This document shows positions 27,073 to 39,060 of a stretch of DNA of 64,000 nucleotides, one piece after another. Made by a program: the position numbers and the translations under genes. The stretch comes from Cavia porcellus. Lineage: Eukaryota > Chordata > Mammalia > Rodentia > Caviidae. The stretch's first letter is position 1; the number at the start of each line of letters is the position of its first letter. The notes under the pieces were generated by a model. It had not been told where the DNA came from, ran no database searches, and worked only from the letters and a program-made list of their open reading frames with translations. The stretch covers positions 78,067,982 through 78,131,981 of the forward strand of contig NW_026947484.1 in NCBI RefSeq assembly GCF_034190915.1, read 5' to 3'.

Positions 27073-27078
27073 AATAAA
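27073..27078 (+). terminator. SMARCA2: Poly(A) signal, proximal
   Basis: AATAAA in the context GAGGCAAATAAAATTCC, followed about 30 bases on by a GT-rich stretch (GTGGTGTTGGTG). That is a normal arrangement for 3'-end cleavage. Confidence 0.85.
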
Positions 27079-27118
27079 ATTCCAGTAATTTCGAAGAATG
27101 TGGTGTTGGTGCTTTCCT

Positions 27119-27124
27119 AATAAA
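27119..27124 (+). terminator. SMARCA2: Poly(A) signal, distal
   Basis: A second AATAAA (CCTAATAAACAT) lies 46 bases after the first. Its downstream GT/T-rich element is weaker (TTGCCTCTTGGTTTTG). It probably serves as an alternative end. Confidence 0.7.
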
Positions 27125-27140
27125 CATAATTTTGCTCCAC

Positions 27141-28400
27141 TAATGTTGCCTCTTGGTTTTGAGTCCTAGGAGATTAAAACCTTTTTGCCTCCTTCAGAGA
27201 GCTGGGAAGAGTCTAGCTGCAGAACATGTGGAACTGAGTGAGAGATCCAATCTCCTGCAGTGATCTAGGTGTGTTACAAGAGAAGAGATTATTACTTTCT
27301 TTACTGTAAACTATTAAATAATAAAAGGGACCAAGCTACATTAAATCACTTTTCAGCTTTATCCCATGGCTTAAATTCTGTTTATTAGCCAGAAAACCCC
27401 CACTTTTTACTAAGCAATTAGAAAATCCCCTGATACTTTAGCACAAATAAGGAGGGAAAAGGGATTTTTAAAAAATGATGTGTTATGTACATATACCAGC
27501 TCCCCACAATGAATCTAATTATTTACTGAAAATCAGTACTAATAATTGGAGAAAAAATAGGTGAATGACTAGTTCTGCAACCATACTAAAAATGATTTAC
27601 AATAGTATCCTATTGTCTAATATGCAAACCCTATTTTCCCACTTGTCCTAAAATTGTCTTATATTTATAATTATGATCTTATGAAGATACATTGCATTTG
27701 ATTGCCATGTTTGACTCAATATCTTTCTGTTTCTCTTCAAGACAGGGTCTGACTGTGTAGAACTCAATATGTACCCCAGGCTGGTCCTGATCTCAGCAAT
27801 CCTCTGCCTCAGCCACCCAAGTCCTAGAATTAGAGGTGTGTGTCACCATGCTGGGCTCAGTATTTTTTTTTTTTTTTAATTCTCACAAAACTAGCCCAAA
27901 TGGGTACATCTTTCCCTAAGAAACTGATGGTGATATTATGTAAACATGAATTTTCTTTCATTCCTTGTGTTTATAATAGATGAATTGCCAACCTTACATG
28001 CGTATCTGATTTCAAAGCAAATTAGACCCACACAGAGAGCACTCCTCCTCAGAAACTTTTTGTCCCCATCAATTTCAACTCTCATGTCCCAGTTTCCAGT
28101 TCTTAGCATTACGGTGTGGTTTTCCATCTTAATTTTGTAGCATTTATTGACTGTAATGAAAAAATAACTATATTAGGTTTTCTCGCTGAAATAATTTAGT
28201 ACTAATTTGCAAAAAATTGCCTTTTTGTTCTTGCTACCATTCTATATTTTCTCTATTTTGTGTGATTTTTGTCATCTCTTCTTTGTTTGAGAGGCATTAC
28301 TGTTCTAAAGCCATCAAACCCATTGTCTTTCTGGTCCAAGGTTTCTGTCCTGTGAAAAGGTTCTGTAATTTTGCTGTGACTTACTTTGCATTGCTGTTCT
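27141..28400. other. Intergenic sequence after SMARCA2
   Basis: AT-rich unique sequence with a B1 at 27726-27880. No gene signal. The opposed open frames near 27936-28140 are chance overlaps. Confidence 0.7.
27726..27880 (-). mobile_element. B1 SINE (minus strand)
   Basis: CAAGACAGGGTCTGACTGTG, TACCCCAGGCTGGTCCTGAT, CTCTGCCTCAGCCACCCAAG and TGTGTGTCACCATGCTGGGC in order form a typical reversed B1. A 15-base T run follows on the right. Confidence 0.8.
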
Positions 28401-28610
28401 CCTTGACTGGTGGAAATTAATGTCAGCTTCCACCCGCCTCAGCATATGAATCGTCCCTTTGTCTAGCAGATTCACACTATATACACTACCCTCCCGTTAG
28501 TCACTTAGCAGTCCTCTGGTATCAGATCAACTGTCGCATTATACTGCTTCTGCTCAAATTCAGTAGCAGCCTAACTCTGTATACCAACATCTGTACCATT
28601 CATCTCACTT
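28400..28610 (+). repeat. Tigger-like DNA transposon fragment, copy 1
   Basis: It contains ATGAATCGTCCCTTTGTC, CGTTAGTCACTTAGCAG and ATCAGATCAACTGTCGC, which resemble a pogo/Tigger-type element, and is similar to 29660-29960. No transposase frame remains. Confidence 0.5.
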
Positions 28611-29059
28611 GATTCATCAGGCCTTGTAGCATCACAAGATTAAAAAACAATGAGCACTGAGCATACCCCGTTGGTTCCTGAGGAAATCACGGAGGCTAAA
28701 CACTTTGAGCAAACACTTGGTTCTGTCATTGGGTGGGGCAAATGTAAATGTGGTTACTGTGTGTGTGCTCACCACAGCTGCCCCCAATGGATGGGATGGA
28801 TCAAAGCGGCCAAGTCCCGCAGAACCACAATTGTCACAGTGGTGAGGTGGCAACAGTGAGTTGTGGGCCATCCTGAGCACACACACCAACCTGCTTAATG
28901 CATCCTGGTAGTGAGCTTATTCAGCCCATTACTGAGTCCATCATGAAGCCTACTTATCTCCAGGGGCCGTGGTTTAGTAGGAACAGGAGGAGGAATCTCC
29001 TCCTAGTATCCAGCTAGATAATAGGCCCTTAAAATCTATTATTATACTTAGTTCCAAAA
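28611..29059. other. Intergenic, nothing recognised
   Basis: Unique sequence between repeat fragments. Open frames on both strands at 28632-28889 overlap each other and have no recognisable product. Confidence 0.5.
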
Positions 29060-29205
29060 ACCATGAAAAGGAGACGCGGTTCTTGTCTCCATTTCGTAGA
29101 TAAGGATAATGCAAACAAGAGACTGAACTCCCCTGCCCTGGGCCCTGAAGCTAGAAGTGTTTAACTTCAAACCCACATTTCTTGTAGCTATTCCACCTCC
29201 CCAGG
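29060..29205 (-). repeat. MIR SINE remnant (minus strand)
   Basis: TTGTCTCCATTTCGTAGATA followed by AGCTAGAAGTG and CTTCAAACCCACATTTC matches the reversed MIR pattern (cells of CCATTTTACAGATGAGG and GATTCAAACCCAGG type). It is diverged. Confidence 0.5.
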
Positions 29206-29659
29206 GGTTGGGCCTGGAATTGGTTTTGCTGCTAAGGCCTGGACCCCTGCAGACCTGGCACTTACTGACACCCCTAGGCCTGCTATGAAACAGTCATAGC
29301 CCAGTCTCCGTTCCTGTGACTGAGAATGTTTGAGATTCAGCTCTCTTGTTTGGATCTTGCTGCCATAGGCTTTCCGCAAGGGACAGGATCTAGCCCCATG
29401 ACTCCAAGCTGCAGCCAGATCCTAAAAGATGCTGGCATCCAGCTAAGATGGATATCACTTTTGCCAGTCCTATCAGATGGAAGCCAACCACAGATACAGA
29501 AACTAAGTTCACACTTGCCCTACTACTGATAGATAGCACTGAACGTTTGCTGAGAAAAGCTATGTAGACCCCGGGATATCTCTAGGCCCAGAACAGAGTA
29601 CACTTAGAATGCTGTGACAATCATCCCCCTCCTTTACATACTACTTTAATTTTCAATGG

Positions 29660-29960
29660 TTTCAGTTATATTGGGTCAAATGTGGCCTAAAAGTATTAAA
29701 TGGAAAACTTCAGAAGTGACTCGTGTTAAGTTGCATAGGGTTCTGAATAGAGTGGTAGTGATAAGATCCTGTACTATCCCACTCCATCCTACCCAGCACA
29801 AGAATCATCCCTTCCTTCTGTGGTACCTTGCTGTGTACAGTCTACTGCCTACCTCCCAGTCACTAAGTAGCCTTCTGTATTATCAAATCAGCTGCCATAG
29901 TACTGCAGTGGTTATGTTTAAGTTCAGTAAAACCTGACTTCTCATCACAATGTCTACATA
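29660..29960 (+). repeat. Tigger-like DNA transposon fragment, copy 2
   Basis: TATTAAATGGAAAACTTCAG, then GGGTTCTGAATAGAGTGG, AGAATCATCCCTTCC, CAGTCACTAAGTAGCC and ATCAAATCAGCTGCCATAG follow the same element as 28400-28610, with a longer 5' part. Confidence 0.5.
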
Positions 29961-30409
29961 TCACTGTATCTTATATAGATATTGTATTATCACACAGTAA
30001 AGTCACAAGAACAAGTGCAATACAGTAAAATTGTTCTGAAACTCTGCATTCATGCTACGACAGTTTGGAAATTGCCCATCTCCTAAAGAGAAAGGCCCCT
30101 CAGCTCTACTTTCAGTCTCTTCTGTGTACCTGTGTACCTGTGTGGCATCTTACTCTGCCTGGGAAAAACCTGTGCTCAGAACTCAAGCATTATGGTCCTA
30201 AATGAGACGATTCTCACAAGTCTGGCCTTTAGAATGGGATATTCTAAACATCCTGTTGATTTTCATTTAAGGTGTTATTGTACAGGCAGAATGTTCTAGA
30301 ACCAAATACGGGCATGACTCTCCCAACAGGATGCTTTCTGAGCAATGTGTTGACGGGCAACTGCATAGATAATGTGAACATCACATAACAGATTAAAGTG
30401 ATTACATGA

Positions 30410-30482
30410 TTTTTTTGGAGACAGGGTTGAGTCACTAAATTGCCCAGGTTGACCTTGAATTTGCAGTCTTCCAGTTGGTCCA
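30410..30482 (-). repeat. B1 fragment (minus strand)
   Basis: TTTTGGAGACAGGGTTGAGT, AAATTGCCCAGGTTGACCTT and GCAGTCTTCCAG are the left part of a reversed B1. The rest is missing. Confidence 0.55.
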
Positions 30483-31104
30483 ATATAATTTAAGTTACTG
30501 CTGCTAAATATGTAGTCTGAAACATATATGGTGTGTATGACTGTACATTGCAGCAGGGAAGTAAGGGTGTAAAGACTTCTTTCTAAGTCTGTTTATTTAC
30601 CTTTAAAGTATAATTTTTCAGCTAAGAGCTTGAGTCATGGCCCTGACCTACAAATTAGTTATGTGGGTTATTCTAGACTTTGACATGGACTTGGAGTTCC
30701 AGTTTCTTCCACAAAAAGTGAAGAATGAGTTGTCCTATAATTCTAAGCATCACAGTTGATATTGTATTAAGCCTTTGTATTATCTAAGATTTTTATTATA
30801 CTAGAAAAAGATGAGTTGTAAAAACCAAAATTATAAATAAAGAGCAAAATAAAAGATAGGTAATAGGAAGTAGGGAGGCAGATCTTTCTCAGAGGGGAAG
30901 AGGATGAAGAGATGCAGGGGAGTGTAAAAGGAATTCAGATGTGTTATGTCCCTGAATCAGCTCCACATGAGGACTGTATGTGTGGTGTATTTCAAGTGTG
31001 TACTGCTATCCATTCAGACATACATACATATATGCAAACAGAAAGAGTCACAGAATTAAGAGCTAGCCCGTAGGAGGCTTCTTAGGGTCCTTTTGATGGC
31101 TGCA
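30483..31104. other. Intergenic, nothing recognised
   Basis: AT-rich sequence with no gene or clear repeat. Confidence 0.5.
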
Positions 31105-31295
31105 AAATCAGTATTTCTCAAAGTGTGGCTCTTGGACTAGCAATACAAGCCATCATTTGAAAACTTGATAGAAATTCTTCACACCTTGAGACTCACTGAA
31201 TCAGAAAGTCTACAGGTGGAGCCCAACAATCTGAGAAGCCCTCCAGGTAGTGCTGAGGTCTGTGCAAGTGTGGGAATGACCTCTCTAAACCTGTC
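31105..31295 (+). repeat. MER5A-like hAT-Charlie MITE
   Basis: CAGTATTTCTCAAAGTGTGG, GACTCACTGAATCAGAAAG, GGTGGAGCCCAACAATCTGA and AAGCCCTCCAGGTAGTGCTG follow MER5A order closely. It is an ancient, non-autonomous DNA transposon. Confidence 0.8.
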
Positions 31296-31684
31296 AGGTT
31301 CTTATTAGTCTCCATTCCTGGAAAACAATACAAGACCACATTGGTCTTGATTGAGATCTCTGCTACATGCATGAACACAGACCACACTGTTGTCATTCTA
31401 GTAAAAAGAAAACAAAGGGGAATAACTGAAAAGCCTGAATATTTCTTCTGTCTCTGAAAGATCTCTTCTGTCATACATGTTACAAGATGGCAAGCTTCAT
31501 CTACCCCCGCCTGACTTCAACTTTATTTACAATATGCTTATTGTTCAGGGGGAAAATATCTTTCATGTACTTGACAGTCAACTTTTCTCCCCTTATGACC
31601 AAAGGTTTCCACAAGAATTTCATGTTAACATCAATCTTACTACACAGGTATCTTCGAAGAATGGGCAAATCTTATTATTTTCTT

Positions 31685-31829
31685 AAATTTACTACAGAGC
31701 GGGACTGGGGATTTAGCTTAGTGACATAAGCACCTGCCTTGTAAAGTAGGCAGTTGTGAGTTTGAGCCCCGGTACCGCTAAAAAGGAAAAAGACCAAAAA
31801 AAAAAAAAAAAAAAAATTTACTAGAGAGC
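31685..31829 (+). mobile_element. ID SINE with target-site duplication
   Basis: The body starts near 31700 with GGACTGGGGATTTAGCTTAG, continues with CATAAGCACCTGCC and ends GGTACCGCTAAAAAGG and an A-tail to about 31817. Flanks AAATTTACTACAGAG (31685-31699) and AAATTTACTAGAGAG (31815-31829) are a 15-bp duplication with one mismatch. It derives from a tRNA-Ala-like gene but is mutated in the anticodon arm and is not a tRNA. Confidence 0.88.
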
Positions 31830-33109
31830 CACCTGATCAGACTAGAGAGCACAGTTCTCATCTTCAAATACATTGTCCCATAGCATATGAATCTGAGGAT
31901 CAGGATATGGTTTACCTGGGGATGATAATACAAAAAGATAGGGCACCAAGTGAGAAACTATGACCCACCGGCTAGAGTGGCTAGACCATGGTGCAGGAGA
32001 GCTGTGGCACCACTGGGTAAGGCTTAGGACATTGACCTTAATGGAGGACAGAGGTGACATGTTCCAAACGACTGAGCTACCTTTTATACAAGAAACTGCG
32101 TTCTACATCACTTTTAGGAAAGGTTTTTCGGCAGAGTTTTCTAAGTTGAATAATGCTAAGCCATAAAGTCAAGGAAGCCTGTTTCTTGTTTATAAACACT
32201 GCTTTTTTGTTCAGTACAAAAAAGTATTTTCATCCAGTGTGAACCCCAGAGCGGTTGTGAAGCAAGGCCCACTGTGGGATTATAAACCTCAAAGAGAACA
32301 GCCTCCGAGTCCCTCAAGCAATCTATTTAATTTTCTTATACAATTTTTAATTAAATTCCTTCTTGGATTATGCAATGGACATCTGTCAACTGTAGCCAAT
32401 GAAACCAAACAAACATTAATTTAAAATTCACCTCCCACCCCGCAGTATGTTTTAATAGCCCTATGTGGTCCCTTTCTGTGTGTTTCTTCTTGGTCACAGA
32501 AATACATACAAACATATTTGCTGTAAAATGCCAGCTCACCAGTGTAACCTTCTAAAAGGAGCAGGGAATGTATTGCTCATTGATGGTTTCTTTGAGGGAG
32601 AATTTCAAGGTTGAATTTTACCGAAATTTGGTTTAAGGTGAGTCAGTGTTGGATTTGATTAGGATTTAGAACAGGCCACCATATGGATTAGAGCTGGTGA
32701 AAATGGTGAGGTGAGAGATGCTTTTCCTTGAAGCTGATGTGTCTTTAACAAAGATTCTATAACGAACTATAATCATTTGACAAGAGTCTCCTCGAATATT
32801 AGATTTGTGCTAATAAAGACAGAGGAAACTGAAGTCATTTAAATGTCACCACTAAGCTGTGGGGTACAAGTCTCCAGTTCTTGGCTTACTTTAAGAATAT
32901 TTCAGGGTTTTTTCCAAGTACTATATTTTACTTTAAAGTACGATATATTCTTCTCTGTAACTTGCCTTTCTCACTTGACGATACATTTGCCTTTTCCTCC
33001 AAGACAAGGGACTGGGGAAAAGCTTGTTCTTATTTTCCTAACACAAAGAATATTAGCTTTTCTTTTTACTAGAAAGTGAATGCATGGACATTGTAGAAAA
33101 GGTGAAAAG
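31830..33109. other. Intergenic, nothing recognised
   Basis: AT-rich sequence. Short open frames (for example 32239-32424 and 32843-33079) carry no recognisable domain. Confidence 0.5.
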
Positions 33110-33460
33110 TGGCCTGATACGGGTATATTTTGAGTGTTCCCACAAACAGCTACCTATAAAGGGTTGGCCCAGGGTGGCTCCCCTGGAAGGCACCAGGAGC
33201 TTCTGGAGCGGCCCTATGGGAGGGCCTTAGGTCATTGTGGGGTGTCTCTACATAGCACCATGGGACTCAGCTGCTTCCCTCTTGTGCTCATGGTGTGAAC
33301 ACGTGCCCCTAAGAGGTTGGCATGAGCTCCTGCCACCAGCATCATCAAAGAGGCCCTCTGACTTGTAACCTCCACAACCATGAGATAAGTAAACCTCTCT
33401 TTACTTCTAAGTAGCCTGTCTCAGTAATTTCACTACAATAAGGCAAAGATGACTGATCCA
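33110..33460 (+). mobile_element. MaLR-type LTR remnant
   Basis: It shows the MaLR LTR pattern: GGCCTTAGGTCATTGTGG in the middle, CATGGTGTGAACACG, CCACAACCATGAGATAAGTA (near an AATAAA-type region) and CAGTAATTTCACTACAA at the end. It is an old solo LTR with no coding region. Confidence 0.5.
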
Positions 33461-33499
33461 ATAATAAAAATAGGAAGAAAAAGATCACTCATGACGCTG

Positions 33500-35465
33500 C
33501 CACTAGTTTAGGGACTTTCAGCTTGCACAGCATGTAAGGGCACTCAAAATTCTCTTTTCCCTTCAGGAAAATAAAAGGAAAAAATAGGAGATGCTAAAAA
33601 ATCAGCAACTTTTATTAGATCTAGCAAAGAAGCATGGTCATAGGACATATCACTGCCCCCAAAACGGAAGAAACAGATGAGATACCAAGAAGCAACAGCC
33701 CAGAAGGAGAAAATTCACAGTAGGTAGAATGTGGGAGAGTGAACCTCATATAAGTACTTTGTCCTTAACAAGGCCTGCCATTAAGAGAAAGTATTTTAGC
33801 AGAACCTAACCTACCTAGGCGTTTACTGGAGTCCAACCAATCTGGCAGAAAGAAAATACCCAGTTATACTGGCTTTAGACTTGTTGTCTCTTGGGAATGT
33901 GGAGGGAGGGACAAAAGATAAAGCGAGAGGCATCCGTGCCCTCATGGGGATCGTAGCTCAAAGACAGCTCACTGAAAGATCAGCAGCTAATCAGGACCAT
34001 AGGATGCGTCTCCTTCCCGACACTGTACCACTGTGTTAGTAGGATTTCTGCATAGTAACAGGACTATGCATCCAAAATGTGTTTGAGAAGTCTCCAAGAA
34101 AACCAGCAGACAACAAGGGAAGATGAAAATAAGAATATCAAATGAAAGATGAGTTCCTGACACCTGTAGTTATTTAGTACACCATAACCTCTAGCCAGGT
34201 AAACATGCGATCACACTAATACCTGTTCTTTTCACTCAGTCTGTCATACCTAATTTTCATCAAAAAAAATCACAAGGTACACAAATATCATACCAAAAAC
34301 AAAACCCGCACACACTTTGAAAAGACAGAGCAAGCATCAGACCCATATTCACATGTGGAAGAGATGAAATTATAATTATCAGATGAGATTAAAAGCAGCC
34401 GTGATTAACACGCTAAGGGATCTAATGGGTAACACAGACAACAAGAAAGAACAGATGGGAACTGGCACAGGTATAATAAATACATAGCGAGGAACAGAAG
34501 GAGCAGGAAAGAGAAAAAGAAGAAAAAACACTTGAAGTGATAATGCAAATGCTCCAAAACTGATGAATGACACTAAATCACACCAAATCATGGATCCTAG
34601 AAGCTCGGACAATGCCAAACAAGGTAATATAAAAAATAATACAAATTTTTAAAACCAAAATGTCTTCATATTAAAACTGCAGAAAATCAAAGATAAGAGA
34701 AAAAAATCATAAAATAAGCCAGGGCAAAAGGATCATGCTGTGCTTCTAGAGGAGCATTCTAGAGGTAAGATTACATTGGACTTCTCTTCAGAAATCAGGC
34801 AAGCAAAAAGAAAGTGGAGTAAAATATTTAATGTTAAAAGAATCACCTAGAATTCTGTACTTAGAGGAAGTATTCAAGTATGAAAGAAAAATATTTTCTC
34901 AGACAATTAATTACAGAATTTTTTTCACTAAGGAGACCTACTTGCAAATGATAAAAATTCTTTGGAGAAAAGAAAAAATGATAAAAGCTAGTGATTGAAA
35001 TCCACATAAAGGTTCCCAAAACTCTTCAGTTCCATTGTAATCTCTATCAAAATACCAATGATATTCTTCACAAATATTAAAAATGACTATATTTATATGA
35101 AACCACAAAAGAATATTCAGAGCACTCTTGAAAAAGATCAAAGGTGGAGGTAATAAAATACCTGACTTCAAAATATACATGCTACAAAACTAAAGCAGCA
35201 CGGCACTGGATAAATCAGTCCAGTGAAGTTAACCAGTGAAATTAAATAGCTCAGAAACAGTCACATACACAGCCAAAGAATTATAGTGAAATGACAAACA
35301 CACCTCGAGGAAAGGACAGAGTGTTCAACAAGTGGTGTTCTGAAAATAACATCCACACACGAATGAAATTGGACCCCTATTTTTCACCTGTACAAACATC
35401 AGCTCAGGACTTCCTGGGAAACAGCAGAGAGCTGAGCAGCGACCATTCACCCTCTAGGATGCAGA
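33500..35465 (+). mobile_element. Old HAL1/L1 element, internally deleted
   Basis: The left half (34350-34930) resembles the ORF1 region of HAL1/L1: TTATCAGATGAGATTAAAAG, then GACTTCTCTTCAGAAATC and AGAATTCTGTACTTAGAGG. The right half (35020-35460) jumps to the ORF2 C-terminal region (CTATCAAAATACCAATG, TACCTGACTTCAAAATATAC). Reading frames are broken. The left boundary is uncertain. Confidence 0.7.
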
Positions 35466-35488
35466 GTCCAGACAATGGAGAAGAATGA
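35291..35488 (+). pseudogene. L1 ORF2 C-terminal relic
   Basis: The translation contains KDRVFNKWCSENNIHTRMKL followed by DPYFSPV, a hallmark stretch near the end of L1 ORF2p (the FNKWC.EN..RMKLDPY motif). Only about 40 residues match before the frame runs into unrelated sequence. It is non-functional. Confidence 0.8.
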
Positions 35489-37964
35489 TGTGAAGAAGGG
35501 AAAACAGGCGAGTAATAGGCCCCCAGAAACCAGGAATTGTTTGACAGGGAAATCAAAACCTACCAAGAAACTGAAGAGATAAAACACAGTACAGAGAGAA
35601 AAAAGAAAGAATCTGCTCTTTCTTTCCTGTGTCTTATAAGAAAGACTGGACCAAGTGAAAGGAGGGTACTCCAGGGTTCTTCCAGGAGAAACTCGTGGGT
35701 TGGCGAGGCAGGTGCTGTGATCTGGGGCTGACTACAGTCCAGCCAGTGCTTCCTTAGGAGCCACTCCAGGAAGCAGTGACGTGTTTGAGCCTGAGAAGCC
35801 ATGGGATGACTTCAATTCAGGGCCCCCGGTGTTATGTTCCCTCAGTGACCAGGTAGAAGACAACCACAGGGGACAGCCACGATCATGGAGTCCCAGTAAG
35901 GCTGGCAAGAGACTCCCTGTGGGGTTCAAGCTAAAGGACAGAGGCCCCACCCTTAGCCAGAGGTCGGTTCAGCCTAAATTGCTCTGGATTTGGAGCTGGA
36001 ATAGTTGCACTCTTGCTTTTTCTCTCAAGCCTCCTCCTAATTCTGCTGGGTCCTGGTGCCTGCATCCAGCCTGGATCTGGGATTTGACAGTCTTCTTTAT
36101 TTACTAGCATTAGCCAGGACACTTCTTGACTTGGACACCACCCCAAAATTGTAGATCTCAGAAGCAAACCACTTGTTCAAACTCTGAAAGAAATTCCTTT
36201 TTGTGTTATTATTTTTGTGAGTTTTTGTTTTCTTTGGTATGATTGTATGCACTGTTTTTAGTTTTGATTTGTTTTGACTTTGCCTTTTTCTTTTTTTGTC
36301 TCACCAATGTATTGGGGCTTAGGGAATTTTCCTTTGCTATTCTTCCTTGTTTCTTATCTATTTTTTCCTGCTTTCTCTTTTAATTTTTCTCCTTTAAGTT
36401 TTTTGTGATATTTTTACTCTTTAAATAATTTCTTTTTCTTCCTCTTTATTTCTCATTGTTTTTTTTTCCTCTTACCTTTACCTAATACTGTAAGCATCCT
36501 TCTACTTGCCCCTAATAAGATCCTTTATGCCACTTCTCTGTCCTCCTTATATCATAGAATTTTAGGCTCAAACTCCACAAAGTGCATCACTGAAAAACTC
36601 CCCAGTATGAAACCTTTTAATAGTATAACTGTAAAGCTTCGTTAATCTTTTGACAGTTAACTCTGTAAAATTACTGCTGGATTCTTTTCTGCCATTAGGG
36701 GAGGTATATTGTCACACACACAAAAATACTAAGTTAATACCTGGATTGTCTTAACATTTATATCATAATTGTGGATTTCTTCTCTAGGATTAAGGGAAGC
36801 TAATAATTGGTTCATTTGGTACATTAGTATCCAGCTTGTCTTGGACAATATTACTGTAGCTGACTTGCTTACCATTAACAGGGTCTCTTAACTGTCACTA
36901 TTTTTGTGTAAACCCAACACTCAATTACCTTTCTGAAATTAATAGTACTAGAGTACATGTCTAGAGAAATTTGGTCATTGAGCTAACCGCACTGTATCTT
37001 CCCCTCCCAAATTAACCAAGGTAGTCACATCTTGGGGCTGTACTGAAGGATTATAGTTAGCTGCATCCAAAGTACATCACTGAAAAACAACTAAAAAGAT
37101 CTTATACTAGCAACAAAGTCTTTATAAATATCCACAAACCTCAGCACAAAACAAAATAACAGAAACATGAAAAGACAAGACAACAAAATGCTGCCCCAAA
37201 CTTCCAACCCCTCCAAAGCCAATCCGAGGGATAACAAGGGACAGAATAGCATAAACCACACTCCTGACTTAATTAAAGGGTAATAGAGGAGGATAGAGAA
37301 CAGATCAAAGATGTACTCTGCAGAATCAGAGAAGATATAACTAAACAGATAATAGAGGTATTAACCAAAAAGATACAGGGACTTTCAGAATACACTAATA
37401 CAAACCTAGATGAACTAAACAAAACGATACAAAACACTGATGACCAGTTTACCAAAGAGGTGTCCATGAAAAAGCTTTCAATCAGAAATCCAAGAGATTA
37501 AAAATCATATTAAAAGTATGAGCAGCAGAATCAAACAGTGTGAGAATGGAATTACAGAACTAGAAGACAAGAATGCCTTCAAAGACCAACTACTCAAAGG
37601 CACGTTACAAACAACTGGAGAACTTAAAAAATGGTTCCAGTATCTGCCAAATGACACAATTCAGACTATGAATAATTGGAATAAGTGAAAAATCAGAAGA
37701 CTGCACAAATGGCATAAAGAAACTTGTTCACAAAAATTACGGTAGAAAAACATTCAATTATAGGGAGAGAAATACACAATTATCTAATTGGGTTATATAG
37801 AACTCCAAATAGCCATGACAAAAAAGAACCTCTCTGCAGTATTTTTATTACATTATATTGTATTAAGAATCCATCACAGCGGGGGAAATTTAAAGCTGGT
37901 AGAGAAAGGCAACAAATCGCATATAAATTGCCACCCATTAGAACACAGCAAGTTTCTATACCTT

Positions 37965-38070
37965 AAAAAGCAGCCTTAGGGGCTGGGGATTTAGCTCAGC
38001 GGCATAAGCGCCTGCCTTGCAAGCAGGCAGTCGTGAGTTCGATTCCTGGTACCCGTAAAAAGGAAAAAGA

Positions 38071-38107
<37 letters not shown>

Positions 38108-38115
38108 CAGCCTTA
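37965..38115 (+). mobile_element. ID SINE, young, perfect target-site duplication
   Basis: The body starts at 37979 with GGGGCTGGGGATTTAGCTCA and continues with GGCATAAGCGCCTGCC and GAGTTCGATTCCTGGTACCC, with intact A and B boxes (RNA polymerase III promoter). A GTAAAAAGGAAAAAGAC tail precedes more than 30 A. Flanking AAAAAGCAGCCTTA occurs at 37965-37978 and 38102-38115 without mismatch. It inserted into L1 copy A. It is the best-preserved ID in the window. Confidence 0.95.
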
Positions 38116-38533
38116 AAGGCTTGGAGAAAAGTGTTTCAGGCAATAAAAGACAACTTCCGACCTCTATGTACTCTGAAAAACTTATCCTCAAAATTGATAG
38201 AGAAATAAGGTATTTCCACATAAGAAATACCTCAAGAAATTCATGACCACCATTACAAAACTTTTCAAAGGTAGCCTAGAAGAAAACAAGAAAACCAACA
38301 ATGCCAATAAGTCAGAAAGAATGAATCATCTCCTACGATGAGCAACTAACACTAACCAAAAGGAAAGACAGAAAGAAAGCAGGCAAGCAGCCAAAGAAAA
38401 ATGCAAGGACAGAAATATATCATTATCTCTCAGGGATAACTCTCAGTTCCCCAATGAAAAGACAGATTGGCAAAATGACTCAAGAAACAAAGCCTAATGA
38501 CATGCTCTATGTAAAAAATGTTTAATTCAAAAA

Positions 38534-39060
38534 CAGACTCATCTGCACCATTCACAGACCGCAGGACGAGAGACAGGGGCCTCACCAGGAGGCAATCTCC
38601 CCCACCCCTAGAAAGCAGGCCTGTGCACTGCCTGCTACCACCATGTGATCCCGGCCAGGAAACCCTTTCACTTTCATTGTTTCCTTGGGTTCGGTTTTGT
38701 TCTCTTTTGCTTTTTTAAACTATGTTAAATCTGATGGCAGGAGCAGCTATTTGAAAGATAACAAGACATTATGGTAGCCAGTTTGGATTTACTAGTGGCT
38801 TGTTTTGAAGTCTTTTATTGCATTCACTAGTTTGTCTTTATTGTTTCTATTCTATTCTATTCTGTTCTATTTTTACTATCTGGAGCTATTTTGAAGACAA
38901 AAGGCATTATGGAAACTATTGTTGGCTTTGTAAGAATTTGAAGTCCTGTATCACTTATACTGGTTTATTTGTGATTGGTTTTATTCTGTTTTATTTTCCT
39001 CTGTTTTATCTTCTTTAAAATAAAATTTAAAAATAAACAAACAAAAAAACCCAGACTCAT
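38534..39060 (+). mobile_element. 5'-truncated L1 3'UTR insertion with target-site duplication
   Basis: A 509-bp segment (38543-39051) interrupts L1 copy A between two CAGACTCAT repeats (38534-38542 and 39052-39060). It ends in an A-rich tail (AAATAAACAAACAAAAAAAC), as an L1-mediated insertion would. It carries two tandem modules near 38745 and 38884 that recur in other L1 3'UTRs here. A TCTAT pentamer run sits near 38845-38872. Confidence 0.75.

Larger units (their letters stand above)
26283..27140 (+). other. SMARCA2: SMARCA2 3' untranslated region
   Basis: The UTR runs from the stop to just beyond the second poly(A) signal; the exact cleavage site is not visible. It holds a CCTCCTCTTCCTCCTC tract near 26370, a GTAGCACTGGTAACCAGG block and a long conserved AT-rich stretch. 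The part 26498-26714 is duplicated in the intron at 23710. A chance open frame at 26825-27088 lies inside the UTR and is not a gene. Confidence 0.9.

Noticed and set aside
26825..27088. 87-codon hydrophobic frame after the stop codon
   Set aside because: It lies wholly inside the 3'UTR, and T-rich UTR sequence explains the hydrophobic residues.
35781..36167. Opposed 108- and 78-codon frames
   Set aside because: They lie in the 5'UTR-like part of L1 copy A and overlap each other. No host protein features.
37979..38060. tRNA-Ala-like sequence (also at 31700, 61220 and 3760)
   Set aside because: A and B boxes are present, but the sequence does not end as a tRNA. It has an A-tail and target-site duplications, so it is an ID SINE.
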